Positions 22,301 to 34,691 of a DNA stretch of 64,000 nt are shown piece after piece. A program made the position numbers and the translations under genes. Every line of letters starts with the position of its first letter. The stretch's first letter is position 1. Source of the DNA: Bolinopsis microptera (taxonomy: Eukaryota; Ctenophora; Tentaculata; Lobata; Bolinopsidae); contig NC_087080.1 in assembly GCF_026151205.1 (NCBI RefSeq), forward strand, positions 14,209,337 to 14,273,336. Reading direction: 5' to 3'. The notes under the pieces are model-generated. The model saw only the letters and a program-made list of their open reading frames with translations, was not told the origin of the DNA and ran no database searches.

Positions 22301-25300
22301 TCATTTGCTAATATTATAACAGCTGTCGCCAAAAAAAAGTGCCCACTGACAGCGATAAGAGGGCACACTACAACAGATGCCTCTGACACTCAACCTTGTG
22401 AGCCCTCTATTGTCCAACCTGTCCTGATGTGACGAACCGTCATATTTTGTAGCCTGCAAAAACGTTGTGAGCTTACCTCTATTGTTTTCCACCTTAGAAA
22501 CCTAGCTGACCTTTATCGTGTTTCCTATTCCGTGGTTTAAAGTAATTGAGATGAGTGGTAATATCCACACGATCTGAAATACAGCGTAACAGAGTAGAGG
22601 AACAAAGTAGAGGTACAGAGCAGAGCTGGTACAGAGTAGTGGAACAGAGCAGAGCAGGTAACATAGTAGAGGACAGAGCAGAGCTGTTACAGAGAAGAGG
22701 TACAGAGCAGGAGCAGGTACAGAGTAAGGTACAGAGCATAGCAGGTACAGAGTTGAGGTACAGAGCAGAAGGGGTGTAATAAAATCATAAAAAGGGCCAA
22801 CTATCAAAAACTAAGGACGTAATCAATAATAACAAGCTATCACTTGGCGCATCCGGCAGGGCTGAGGAACCCCACACAAAGCACTTTAACATGAAACAAA
22901 TTGCAATCTCCTTTAAAACACTAAAAAAAATAGTAAAAAAGAATCTAATGAAAATGAACGGGAAGGACCAAAACCAGAAGTGAAACCCCACCGAAAGAAT
23001 AATTGAATCATAGTAACCTGGTGAAATAAAGAACTGAACTGTAAGTTCAAGAAAAGACTGGAAAAGGAATTAAAGAGAGAGGAAATAATGTTAGTGTGAA
23101 CATACATCAGCAGATGACCATGTCACACCGGTTTCGGTGGTTTAATACCTGTACCGCGGTTTAAATGTCCAGACCCCCTAGCATCACTGTCAGTATTGTA
23201 GCCTGCTAAAACTTGTGAGCTTACCTTCTATTGTAACCACCGAGAAACAAGCGACTTTACTCGTGTACTAGTTCAGTGGTTTATGTAGATTGTAGATGAG
23301 TGGAAAATATCCAACGTTATGAAATACAGCGGTACAGAGAAGAGACACAGAGTAGAGGTACAGATCAGAAGCTGGTACAGAGGTAGAGGTACCGAGCCGA
23401 GCTGGTACTGTAAGGTACAGAGCAGAGCTGGTACAGAGTAGAGTACAGAGCAAGAGCTGGTACAGAGTAGAGGTACAGAGCAGAGCTGGTACAGAGTAAG
23501 GTAACAGAGCAGAGCTTGTACATAGTAGAGGTAACAAGCAGAGCTTGTACATAGTAAGAGGTACAGAGCAAGCTGGTATTCGAGAAAAATCTAACCTTCT
23601 CTCATTTGGGTGTTTGGAGTGAGGTGATGTTTTAATGTAACAGTGAGCCTGGGTTACTCGAGTAAACCAATTTGAGTGCGTATTTAATAGCATTTTTAAA
23701 GATGTAAAGTGTTTATAAGCAAGTTTTACTCTTAATTAATAAGAGAAATGTAAATAAAGGGATATGATGGTGGAGATGACTGAATGTACGTTTCAAGCTG
23801 CTGGACAACCACCCTCTGACAGTTATATACTATATAGTCGCCAGTAAACAACAAAACCAAATGTACAGCAGTAATTTCACTGCCATTATCAGCTAACTTG
23901 GGTTTGGGTTTGATTGTTCACGTCAAGAAACACGCAATCTACAGCTCGGATCTTTCCTAGACTTTATTAACAATGTCTCCAGAATCAGAGCCACTAGATA
24001 GAAAAGGTGTGTGCGTGTGTGCGGTTGTGTTTGTCCTACTGCATACTCTCGAACAGAGTCCTTTGTGTGTCGGACAGGTAAACATTGTGTTAAAACTTTA
24101 AAAAACATAGACCATGGATCTTATCGAAAGTGTATAAATTAATATATTATTATATATATATATTATATAAAATGTCTTATTACGGAGTTTAATGAGGTAT
24201 CCACTTATTTGATGATGCCGCACAGGTAGTATAAATGATAGAAGATAGTGAGGATGACTAAATTAACTACAACATCATATAGATAGTGCGACGTATCATG
24301 TTGCTTTAAATAAACCATACACACACACAGGACACACACTCAATGTATATCACAGATTCTCGCATTTTGCGATATCACACGAGCACATACTATGTAAGAT
24401 AACTGTTACATAGAGATATAGCTACACACTTTTATAGCTAGATACTTTAATGCTAAACTTAAATAGCACTGTTATACAGCTGTGTTTTCAAAGTTCTAAT
24501 TGATACCTTTTATAAGACGGGCGCGACGGCTAAAATTACAACTCCAGGAACAGAAAGATTTTACATGAAAATATTCTAGAATTGTTCATTTTCAAATTCA
24601 TACTTGAGTATTTTGAAATATACGTGTGTACCTAGCCTATTAATAAAATTAATTAACCATGATAATTAGAAATTATAGTAACATCACAACTGTTTACTCT
24701 TGAGAACTTTCCTTATGAAATTGAATAATATTTAAAGAAATTCACAGAAAAACTAGAGCCTCCGACCTTATCAATTTCTAAAATTATAACTGTCGCACAA
24801 AAAAAAGTGCCAACGACTCGCGATAATGAGGTCCACACTAACAATTCTCTCTGCAACACAACTTGTGAGCCCTCTCTATTGTCAACCTGTCTGATTTGCG
24901 ACCCTCAGTATTTGTAGCCTGCTAAACTTGTGAGCTTACCTCTATTGTTATCCCACCGAGAAACTAGCTGTCTGTACTCGGTGTTCTAATCAGTGGTTTA
25001 GTTAGATTGTAGATGATGGTAATTCCAACGGTTATGAAATACAGCGTACAGAGTAAAGGTACAGATAGAGTTACCGAGCAGAGCTGTACGAGTAGATGTA
25101 CAGAGCATATCGATGCTGGTACATATAGAGGTACAGAGCAGAGCTGGTACAGATTAGAGGTTCAGAGCAAGCTTGTACAGAGTAGAGTGTACAGAGGCAG
25201 AGCTGGTACAGAGTAGAGGTACAGAGTCAGAAGGGGTAATACAATAACATAAAAGGGCCAACTATCAAACACTAAGGACGTAAATCATTAATAACAAGCA

Positions 25301-25452
25301 AACACTTGGCGCATCCGTCAGGGCGGGAGGAACCGCCAGCACACTTTCAACAGTTAAACAAATGCAACTCATAAAACTATATAAAAATATAAGTATAAAG
25401 AATAAGGAAAAGGAACGGAATGAAGCCAATAAATCAGATAATGAAATAGTCA
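10334..25452. repeat. Satellite array, unit about 2.45 kb, six copies plus a partial
   Basis: The landmark ATACAGCGTACAGAG recurs at 10340, 12788, 15252, 17695, 20133, 22582 and 25042 (spacing 2438-2464) and again at 11073, 13528, 15996, 18427, 20879 and 23328. Each unit therefore holds two related half-modules offset by 732-746 bp. Both halves share a leader (GTCAGTATTTGTAGCCTGCT ... GGTAATATCCAACGTTATGA) and then a 16-bp-type minisatellite of GGTACAGAGCAGAGCT and GTACAGAGTAGAG. They differ afterwards: the shorter tail runs through AACCGCCACACACTTTCAAC, and the longer tail contains CACACACA and AT-rich DNA. No long ORF or known RNA gene is visible. Many single-base indels separate the copies. 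Confidence 0.93.
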
Positions 25453-27420
25453 TCCGGCCGAAAAATATATAGCCACTTTTTCCACCTTACTCAGATCCCT
25501 AGTCACTTTTTAATTTTATATATATTTAGCCACTGGACCATTTTGGTAGCAATTTGTATTCAATCAGATTATGATGCTGATTACTGATTAGGCAGATTAT
25601 GATGTCATATATACATGATATATATGTGCGGAGCGTGGCAGCTGATTTTTTAGTTTTAAGTACTTGCAGTTGCGTACTTTAGGCAAAAACCTATTTTTAC
25701 GCAGTCGCGAGTAGCGATTGCCCCACATCCAGAATGTTAAAAATTTCCTTGCAGATACAAATTTTCTGCTTTTTCATTTTTGTGGCCCGCTCGCTTCGCT
25801 CGCGAATTTTCCACTTTCGCAATGTCGGCGAGTGAAGCAGAACATTTCTTAAGCATTTGGAGCTTGGCCCCAGAAAATTTTTAATGGCCACATTAAAACC
25901 TTAAAAATAGTATGTTACAAAATGGCTTTCTCCTACAACCCAGTTACAAAATGACCCACAAGTAAAACTAAAAACATGGCCAGCTTGCACCATCTGTCTT
26001 AGTTATCACAAATTATTATATGTGCCTTGCAGAGTAGAGGCAACCATATCCTGAGAAATGTAGAGTGCATACAACCAACAACTTAAACTTTCGCACAGAC
26101 AGGAATTGAAGATATGTTTGCGGTTTTCCGCAGCCAAAAATTCTTGATGATTTTCCCACACAGAAGGCCTAGAAGCAATTTGGCAATAGAGATCATTTTC
26201 AAACACAGTTTCAAAATTGATTAACTAGATTGTTAGTATAGTTTAAGATTAGGGAGCGACAGGCTCTTCAGGAAAAACAATAGCATCTATATTAATAATC
26301 TTTAGTGTGTTAGCCAAGGAATAGTGTTAAGATCTAAACAGACTCTTCTTCATGATGCCTACGATCGACACATTGTTGAGTTAGAAAACGGAAGTTCCGG
26401 ACGTAGGCCTTGGTTACACTAGTATAACATAATCTCGAATATATTATTGCTATCAAACAGCATACTGGAAGCTATATTGGTAAAATATGTGTTGAGTTTT
26501 TACAATTTGTATAGCAACTTAGACAAATAAACACCAGCGATTCAAGCTGTAACTTACTCGTTGTTACTCGAATTATGAATTTGGGATACACTGGTTCATA
26601 GGATTAGAGTAATGACAAATGCTAGTTGGTTTGTGTGTAGATAGAATTAGAAGGTCTGTGCGGCTTCTAGTGATAATAATAGAAAATTATTATAATTATT
26701 ACGTACGCGTAAGAATTATTGTAAAAGTTTTACTGGGCCGCGCTCAGCCTGTCATTCCGCCAAATCTATATTCGTTGGAATATGTTAATGAACATAATAG
26801 CCTGGGGTCCTCAGGTAAGTAAAAGTTATGTTTATATAGAAACAAGGACAGTAACTTACATATCGAAGCACTCTCCTTGTACCTAGCTATCGAGAATGAC
26901 TCGGACCGAAAATTTTTTAAATCGATATTATTTTCAATGTTTTTCTGGAAACTTATTCAAGTTTATGTTTCATGCTACCCTGATCATTATGAGCAGAAAA
27001 TACTTGTTCGGTCCGTACCTACATTTGGAAGGCTGTGGATGTGATTAGTTCCATATAATTATAAAGAACGTGATATTTGGCCCTCGGATTTAAAGGAGAA
27101 TGTGCAAATTTGGTCCTCAGAGAACTGGAATAATCAGGATTTGTCGAGACTCGAGAGGATCGGAGGAAATGGCGATTTGTCTCGGCAAACGTCATAAATC
27201 GCGATTTGTCGCGGAGAATGGGAAAATCGCGATTCTGCACGTGCTGCGATTTCCTTTTGAACTTGTCTTTCATTTGTCAACAATTTTGGATTGGTTTTAG
27301 AAAATTCCCTTTTTACCCCAGAAAATGTATGGTAAAATGTTTTAAAATTCAGATCATAGACTTTATAAATTTCCTCTTTGGCACCAGAAATTTCCTCCGA
27401 AATCGAAAATTTCCCTTAAA
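25453..27420. other. No gene recognised
   Basis: AT-rich non-coding sequence follows the satellite. A block at about 25685-25730 (TTTTTACGCAGTCGCGAGTA) is an inverted relative of part of the 27.4-28.0 kb repeats. A protein-like open stretch at 26619-26822 ends in a good donor (CTCAG|GTAAGT) but has no support. Confidence 0.5.
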
Positions 27421-28030
27421 ACCATGCTCTACCCCCTTAAATGTGATGATTCAGCCAATTTTCATACCTAAGTTGATCTCCATTCTCCAATCAGAAGCCC
27501 AGATATCTTGTATTAAGTGTGTCGATCACCACTCGTGATAGTGTAAGAATAGGGTATGGCCTAATACCTCGACAACCTGATGTCTGAGGACTTTGAAACC
27601 ATGCTCTACCCCACTCAATATGATAATTCTGAACATTTTGCTGCCCGAGTTTTGCTCCTAATTTTAATCAGAAGCTGAGTAATTTTGATTTTAAGTGCTG
27701 CAATCGCTACTCGCGACTGCGTAAAAATATGTTTTTGCCCAATAACTCAACAATCTGACGTCCGAGGACTTTAAAATTGTGCTCTACCCCAGTTAACTCG
27801 TATTTAGTGTGCAAATAACGACTCGCGAGAGCAAAAAAAGGTGTGGTCACATAACTCAACAATCCGATGTCTGGTGACTTTAAAATTATGCTCTACTCCC
27901 CTGAATATGATGATTCTGAACAACTTTAAAGCCAAGTTGAGCTCCTTATTCCAATTAGAAGCGGATTTATTTTGATTTTAAAGTCGCGAAAGCTCCAAAA
28001 AAGGGCGTGGTCAATTGTGCAAAACTGCCC
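27421..28030. repeat. Degenerate tandem repeat of about 180 bp, four copies
   Basis: Copies begin at about 27421, 27601, 27780 (about 110 bp, internally deleted) and 27889, each with ATGCTCTACCCC. Further shared blocks are AATCAGAAGC, ACTCGCGA and ACTTTAAAATT. They are strongly diverged. Confidence 0.75.
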
Positions 28031-28447
28031 CATATTCAGAAAGTCTACCCAAACCAAATTTGTTTCTGAGGGGTCCCTTGATATGAGCCGTTCCAGGTCT
28101 CAAACCTCGGGACGGAAGACTTTTCTACGGGAATATTCTCAGATCCTTGATTAGTATGTCTTAGAATTTTGACAAACGGCGTATTTTCGACCGGTGTTTC
28201 GGCGTATTTAACATGTCTAATACCTGCCAATTAGATTACTCTGGTACTCTCTTCAAATAGTCAATTATAAGTACTGAACAACAACACCATACGTGCTGGA
28301 CAGTACACACGTACGTGTTTATACAATATTCATATGATATCACATTCAAATAGGTCTCGGCACGATTTACTTGATCAATACATCGAATTTTTATCGATGT
28401 AACGACTTTTCCAGACCACAGAAGGTTAAAGGTACCTCCACCGGAAC

Positions 28448-28765
28448 TAGCAACTATAGCAACTATAGTAACTATAGCAACTATAGCAATTATAGCAACT
28501 ATAGTAACTATAGCAACTATAGTAACTAAAGTAACTATAGCAACTATAGCAACTATAGCAACTATAGTAACTATAGTAACTATAGCAACTATATAGCAAC
28601 TATAGCAACTATAGCAACTATAGCAACTATAGCAACTATAGCAACTATAGCAAATATAGCGACTATAGTAACTATAGCACCTATAGTAACTATATCAACT
28701 ATAGCAACTATAGCAACTATAGCAACTATAGCAACTATAGCAACTATAGCAACTATAGTGACTCC
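28448..28765. repeat. 9-bp minisatellite AACTATAGC
   Basis: About 35 copies of AACTATAGC or AACTATAGT run with few interruptions. The 9-bp period opens reading frames on both strands (AIV repeats), which I take as artefacts. Confidence 0.93.
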
Positions 28766-28769
28766 ACTA

Positions 28770-30890
28770 ATTATGGCATTTTTATGAAATAAATTCGTTA
28801 GGAACACTGACCAATCGCATGTGACTTTGTCGCACTATCAATAACGGCTGTGAACTATAATAACAGGAGGCTTGACACTGAAACTACTGAGGGAGAGTGT
28901 CTCACGGCAGGATATCGTGTTATTAATAAGCTGATATTAACTTCACTTTCTTCTCTTTCCCAGTATTGAAATCTAGTATTGCTGATCGTGCTGACGCGGT
29001 AGTTATAATATGAAATAAATATCCTATGAATAGCCAGTATTAGCTTTTTTATCGACGAAATTTCTCATTATTCGTACAATAATCACTAGTCACATCTTAT
29101 GCTGTTCAATTTCCATGGCAAAACTGCACACCAATTATGGATGGTTATACAATAATCTATCAAATAGCTGAGAAGAAGCTTGAGGAATGCTCTTATCACG
29201 CGTTTGCAGTGAACTACTGTGCTTTATCAGCCAACTCCTCACTAATCATAGTTACACCTGTAACTAACTAGTCACACTTACAGCTTCCGTTGTTCAATGT
29301 TTACTAATACTCTCAACTTCATGTCTCTTTTTTTTTATGTTTCTTGTCTCTTAAGACAAGAAACATGAAATTCATATCCTGAATCCTGATCATATATTAG
29401 GCAGTTTTTCCGTCATTCTCAAAGTGCAATTGATAGCTTATTTCATGACCTAACCATAACCCCAAAGCTATCCGTAACCCTAACCACAACTCTAATATAA
29501 CCCTAACCTGAGCCCTAAACAATCAAATTTGTGTTTACTAGCCTGTCACGTGACCAAAACAGTTTTTGCCCATAACTGTCCAGGGAAGCATTTTTTACCC
29601 TACGTCATAGGGGGTGATTCGGAATCAGCGTCCAAAAATACACCGTACATGAATAAATTTATACCTTCAGGGCCTTTCCTCAAGAATTTTCTTAAAATTT
29701 GGGCGAGCGATTTAGTGGGAGGGAACATCGCTACATGTACAATCCTTATCTTTTGTTTTATTCCTCGAGTCTAGACTTAACATGGCTAATACATGTTTAC
29801 ACAGATAACTGTGTATTTACATATCATACATTTATTCAGTATATTCATCAACATCATCAGCCGGCATTCATTACCTCGCCTCATCATTAGCCCATTCATT
29901 ATACCTCGCCTCATCATTAGCCCATTACCCTTTGTAAAACCACATCTGAATATTTTCCAAGGTAAAGCCCATCCACACACCTGTCCCAGTACTCCTGCTA
30001 ATTCCAGAGACCAATGCTGCGGTAATAGTCCATAAGTCCATGGTTTCTGTCTTCTAAGCCCTCTCTTGCTGAGCCCAGTCAGCCCACTCTTCCTTTTCTT
30101 CTTTTACTCTGTCCTAATTACTACTTAGTCCCATCCTTGGATCAGAGGAGACCAGGTGTTTGTAACTTAGTATATATAGTATTAGTAACCCCCTGTGTGT
30201 TTGTAATATATAGTACCCCCCCCCCCCCCCCAACCCCAACCACCTGATGCTAATAAACCTGCGAGCATGACAATAACAATCATCAAGATTATCATAACCA
30301 TTATTCATTATATTTCCATTATTCACATAGTTGTACGGGATGTTAATCGATAATAAAGCTGAGGTTTAATCAGCGTGTTTCTTTGCTCCTCTAATAATGC
30401 TCATAACCACCATTGGAGCACCATTGTGTATCTAGTGGGCCATTGTGTATCTAGGGTTACCAAACTGCATGCTTATATTGGTGTTTAATTTGCAAGCTTG
30501 TTGACGCTGTCTCAACTTTGAAGTGCTGCATTTCCATGAAATATTATTATTATTATACAGGTTTATTGTTTTGTTAAACTTAATGATAATGCAGCCGTTA
30601 GGAGACAACCAAACGGCTCTTTCCCGCTTCATAATCCTGTTATCTGTTGTCATCCTGGCCTACCATCAGTGTTATAATCATGACCGAGACATACTCTCGG
30701 CCATGATATATATACAACCACATAATATTAATACAAATGCAAACGCATGTGCAGACACTAACACGAGGTTTATATAGCACTGCACCTGTGCTTCACTCTA
30801 ACACAAGCTGACACGTTATTTATAATTATATTGAACCTTCTAACTAAATTTCTTATTCTTCTCTCAATGAGACGACATGATAAGCTGGGT
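28770..30890. other. No gene recognised
   Basis: AT-rich DNA contains a 13-bp perfect hairpin at 29337-29366, CCTAACC-like telomere-resembling stretches at about 29445-29520, and a C-tract at about 30209-30230. Short open stretches have no recognisable similarity. Confidence 0.5.
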
Positions 30891-31795
30891 TATCATATAG
30901 CTGACGTTATTATAGCTGACGTTATTATAGCTGATGTTATTATAGCTGACGTTATTATAGCTGACGTTATTATAGCTGATGTTATTATAGCTGACGTTAT
31001 TATAGCTGACCTTATTATAGCTGACGTTATTATAGCTGACGTTATTATAGCTGACGTTATTATAGCTGACGTTATTATAGCTGACGTTATTATAGCTGAC
31101 GTTATTATAGCTGACGTTATTATAGCTGACGTTATTATAGCTGACGTTATTATAGCTGACGTTATTACTTATTATAGCTGACGTTATTATAGCTGACGTT
31201 ATTATAGCTGACGTTATTATAGCTGACGTTATTATAGCTGACGTTATTATAGCTGACGTTATTATAGCTGACGTTATTATAGCTGACGTTATTATAGCTG
31301 ACGTTATTATAGCTGACGTTATTATAGCTGACCTTATTATAGCTGACGTTATTATAGCTGACGTTATTATAGCTGACGTTATTATATCTGACGTTATTAT
31401 AGCTGACGTTATTATAGCTGACGTTATTATAGCTGACGTTATTATAGCTGACGTTATTATAGCTGACGTTATTATAGCTGACGTTATTATAGCTGACGTT
31501 ATTATAGCTGACGTTATTATAGCTGACGTTATTATAGCTGACGTTATTATAGCTGACGTTATTATAGCTGACGTTATTATAGCTGACGTTATTATAGCTG
31601 ACGTTATTATAGCTGACGTTATTATAGCTGACGTTATTATAGCTGACGTTATTATAGCTCATTATTATAGCTGACGTTATTATAGCTGACGTTATTATAG
31701 CTGACGTTATTATAGCTGACGTTATTATAGCTGACGTTATTATAGCTGATTATTATAGCTGACGTTATTATAGCTGATTATTATAGCTGAAGTTT
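30891..31795. repeat. 15-bp array TATAGCTGACGTTAT, about 60 copies
   Basis: The unit ATAGCTGACGTTATT repeats with near-perfect identity. A few units are shortened (TAGCTGATTATT, AGCTCATTATT) or carry single changes. Because 15 is a multiple of three, both strands read as pentapeptide repeats (IIADV and NNVSY). I regard it as non-coding. Confidence 0.96.
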
Positions 31796-34376
31796 GGTTC
31801 ACAATTTTGCTTAGTTCTGAGTTCTGACCATCTTCTTACCCAGAGCATTTCCTCTTTGGCACAAAATTTCCTCCAAAATCCAAGATTTCCTCGCAGATTA
31901 TCTGCAGATTCTCTTACCATCGGAATACTCCTAAATCCTGAAGACAGTTAGGGCAAGAATAGACATTCATGGGACAATATGCGAATAGGTTTCTGTGCAG
32001 GAATGTGGTGCAGAAATGTGTTGTCCATAGTCCCAGGCACCACCAAAAATTGGTTAGACTAAAACTGTACTGATGGGGGAAAATTTCTAGAGCAATTCTA
32101 AACTACTTTATTTATTTAAAGATATGAATGCACCTTTATGATACTGCAGAGGGTACCCTTATAGTTAAGTCACCTCTTAATGGCACTAATTATACTCATT
32201 ATAAGTGCTTAGGTGTATCATTTGTAAGTTCGTAGACTGCAAGTGAATAGTAGTTTCAGTTATAACATTGAAGTGGCACTTTTCCAAGATTGATTGTTTG
32301 GAGCGCTTTACTTTCACTGCAAAACGGATTGTTTTTGAGCACTGTTTAACACTACTTTATTCATAACTTTTTAACTGAATTTTAAATTCTCCCTTGTGTA
32401 ATAGACAGTGAGTTTAAAATGACCTGATATGAGTAAAGTATTGCAGAAATATTACTCTACGCTCGGCTCATAATTCTGCTTAAATTTCTCCAGAATATTT
32501 CCTAAGTCCTGATCATATCAACTCGAAAGTACTTCATTATCATTATTCAGTGTACTACACCTCCATTATTCAAATTATAATATTTACCTTTAAGAATAAG
32601 ATCCAAAAGTACTTTTCATACAATCCAAAGCCTTGGCCGTACATCAGCTAGAAAGTTATTCATCTACTATAACAATCAACTCGCACATACTGAGAATACC
32701 TTCAAGATTCAAGTCGACACCCGTCGATAATATTGCTTATTCATGACGGATACAATCTCCCAGCAAGCTTATAACTGGAGATACACAGTCACAATGCAAT
32801 CACGTTGTATCCTTTGTCTCCTTTGTCGTGTCAGTTTAAGTTATTATCCTCTCCGTAAACCACAATCCTCAAACAAACCCCCTCAAATTATAAAATTATA
32901 ATATTACCTCAAAAATTAACTCCACCACCAGCGAGGTAGTAGACAATAAGCTGCCTTTATCTCTTTTCACATGAAACTACCGATCTCCTGCAGTCGCGTA
33001 ACTGTTGCTCTCGGTACATCAGGCTTATTGTCTTCAAAATATTGCAGTCCTTTGTTTGGACGCCGCACGGAGCGGAGTTGAACAACATTCAACACCGGAC
33101 ATTTCATTTTAACAAATAGTACCTTTTTTTGGAAGCATTGTTGTTTCATTCGGCTCGTGTGCGAGAGCGGATATTTTTTAGATTGGGTAGTGTCGCTACC
33201 AGGTGGTGGTACCAGGTGGTGAATTTAAGATATTTTGGGAAATTTCGGAATACCCTGGATGTTCTTTTCTTACGGCGTCATTTGCGTTATATTCACCCTG
33301 AAATTATAAAGAAAATGCGCTGCACTGATCTGTATCAGAACGATTTATTCTACAATTTCACCCTCAAATCGTTTAAGCACACAGAAACGTCAACCATTAA
33401 AGAATTGCATTAAGACAAAGCATGCAATATGTGTTACTTTTAGCAACAACCCCCGCGAAAAGTAGTTATCTTGTGGTGTTTATATTATTAGCACCTATTT
33501 TAGTAATACTGCTCCATTAAATGGTTTCGATAATATCATAGTATTTTTGTACCATTACTGTTGAATCTGATAATGAAACTTTGTTGCCCTTCCTGTTTAA
33601 AAAATTGCAAATTTGTGCTACGTATCCAGATTCCTGTCAAATATGAACGATGTGTACATCACTGTTAATTTTTTAAAAATACAAGCTTCCATTCACGGGA
33701 TAGCCAGTTACCTGGCAACGCCCGCTCATGATGCTTCTCCAAGCTCACACAGTGTCAGCAAGGAGGAAGAAACTCATGCATTTTTGCACGAGGAGCCCAT
33801 CACAGCTACCATCAATTAATTTGTTTAACATCACTGTTAAGTGTTAGTGTTAATTTATTTACGTTTTCAAACATTTTCAATTTCATTCCCTTGAATAAAT
33901 CCTTCTGCTTCCCGAACATCCAAAATATTGATATTGTGTATTATCTTCTTTTGATTTTTAGTGTTTAACCTTGTCTCACGTTGCGTCCTCATGTCAGGGT
34001 AGCTGATTTAACCACTTTATAATAACATTCTTGATAAATCATAAAATCGCCATAGTATTTACAAATTTAGCACGCCATAATGACTTGAAGTTGTAATTAT
34101 TATTAAATTGTATCCATAGCATAACAGAGCCTTGGGAACTGTTATTATACCTATACTAATAGAATGTAACGGGGGGTGGTATTTTAGACACAAATCATGT
34201 TGTTAAAGCTAAGCGGAGTGAAATCTAATTATAGCACCTAATGAACCCTAATATCACTCTTGGGTAGTCACACCCAGCGATCGACCATTTTGCATTTGGC
34301 AAGCGCGATTTAAATATTTCAATGTACAGTTAATAAAGTACAAAAATAAACGAATAATTTGAAATATTAAAGGAAA
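31796..34376. other. No gene recognised
   Basis: AT-rich. A short block at about 31845-31892 (TTTCCTCTTTGGCAC) is a second copy of one at about 27368-27415. An open frame with an ATG at 33646, ending EEETHAFLHEEPITATIN, is the only mildly protein-like stretch and is not supported further. Confidence 0.45.
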
Positions 34377-34691
34377 ATGGCGGACGCTAAACAAGATCAC
34401 CATAATCGTACTCCACTGAGTCAGATGAGCGCTGCTTCCAGGACAAGTAAAGAAGAAAGAGATCATCAGAGGAGAGCTCGAAAAGGAAGCGGTGGAGAAA
34501 TTGACCAGAGGTTAGCTCGATTGGGGAGCGGTGGTGAGTCTCCTCGTGTCCGACCACGGAAGGGTAGTCACGGAGACTCGAAAAAAGGAGGGAAACAAGA
34601 TCACTATCAGAGAGACATGATGGCACCTAGAGAGTCGGTTCAGAATCACTTTCTGGATCTTGGGGGATTCAACACACACGTCCGATTGTGA
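34377..34691 (+). CDS. Hypothetical protein or first coding exon, basic and low-complexity
   Basis: I do not recognise this protein. The ATG lies in a good animal context (GGAAAATGGCGGAC), and the frame stays open for 104 codons with sense-rich, GC-richer sequence than its AT-rich surroundings. The product is strongly hydrophilic, rich in K, R, D, G and S, with a repeated motif RARKGSGGE / ARLGSGGES at residues about 38-60 and MADAKQDHHNRT at the start. It looks disordered and possibly nucleic-acid binding. The frame ends with TGA at 34689, but a GTGAGT donor lies at 34688, so this may be a first exon ending at 34687. I could not place a following exon in the next 2 kb. It is the best candidate gene between the ACSL and KLHL genes. 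Confidence 0.45.
   Translation: MADAKQDHHNRTPLSQMSAASRTSKEERDHQRRARKGSGGEIDQRLARLGSGGESPRVRPRKGSHGDSKKGGKQDHYQRDMMAPRESVQNHFLDLGGFNTHVRL

Noticed and set aside
10247-25453. Many open frames with repeated LLCTSSALYLYSV-type peptides
   Set aside because: All are translations of the GGTACAGAGCAGAGCT minisatellite inside the satellite; frames break from unit to unit.
26619-26822. Possible exon ending CTCAG|GTAAGT
   Set aside because: The donor is good, but there is no recognisable similarity, no clear acceptor or start, and no partner exon.
28589-28807. AIVAIV... open frame
   Set aside because: It arises from the 9-bp AACTATAGC minisatellite.
30831-31662. Long open frames IIADV... (plus) and NNVSY... 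(minus)
   Set aside because: They are forced by the 15-bp repeat period and exist on both strands. No start context or other coding sign is present.
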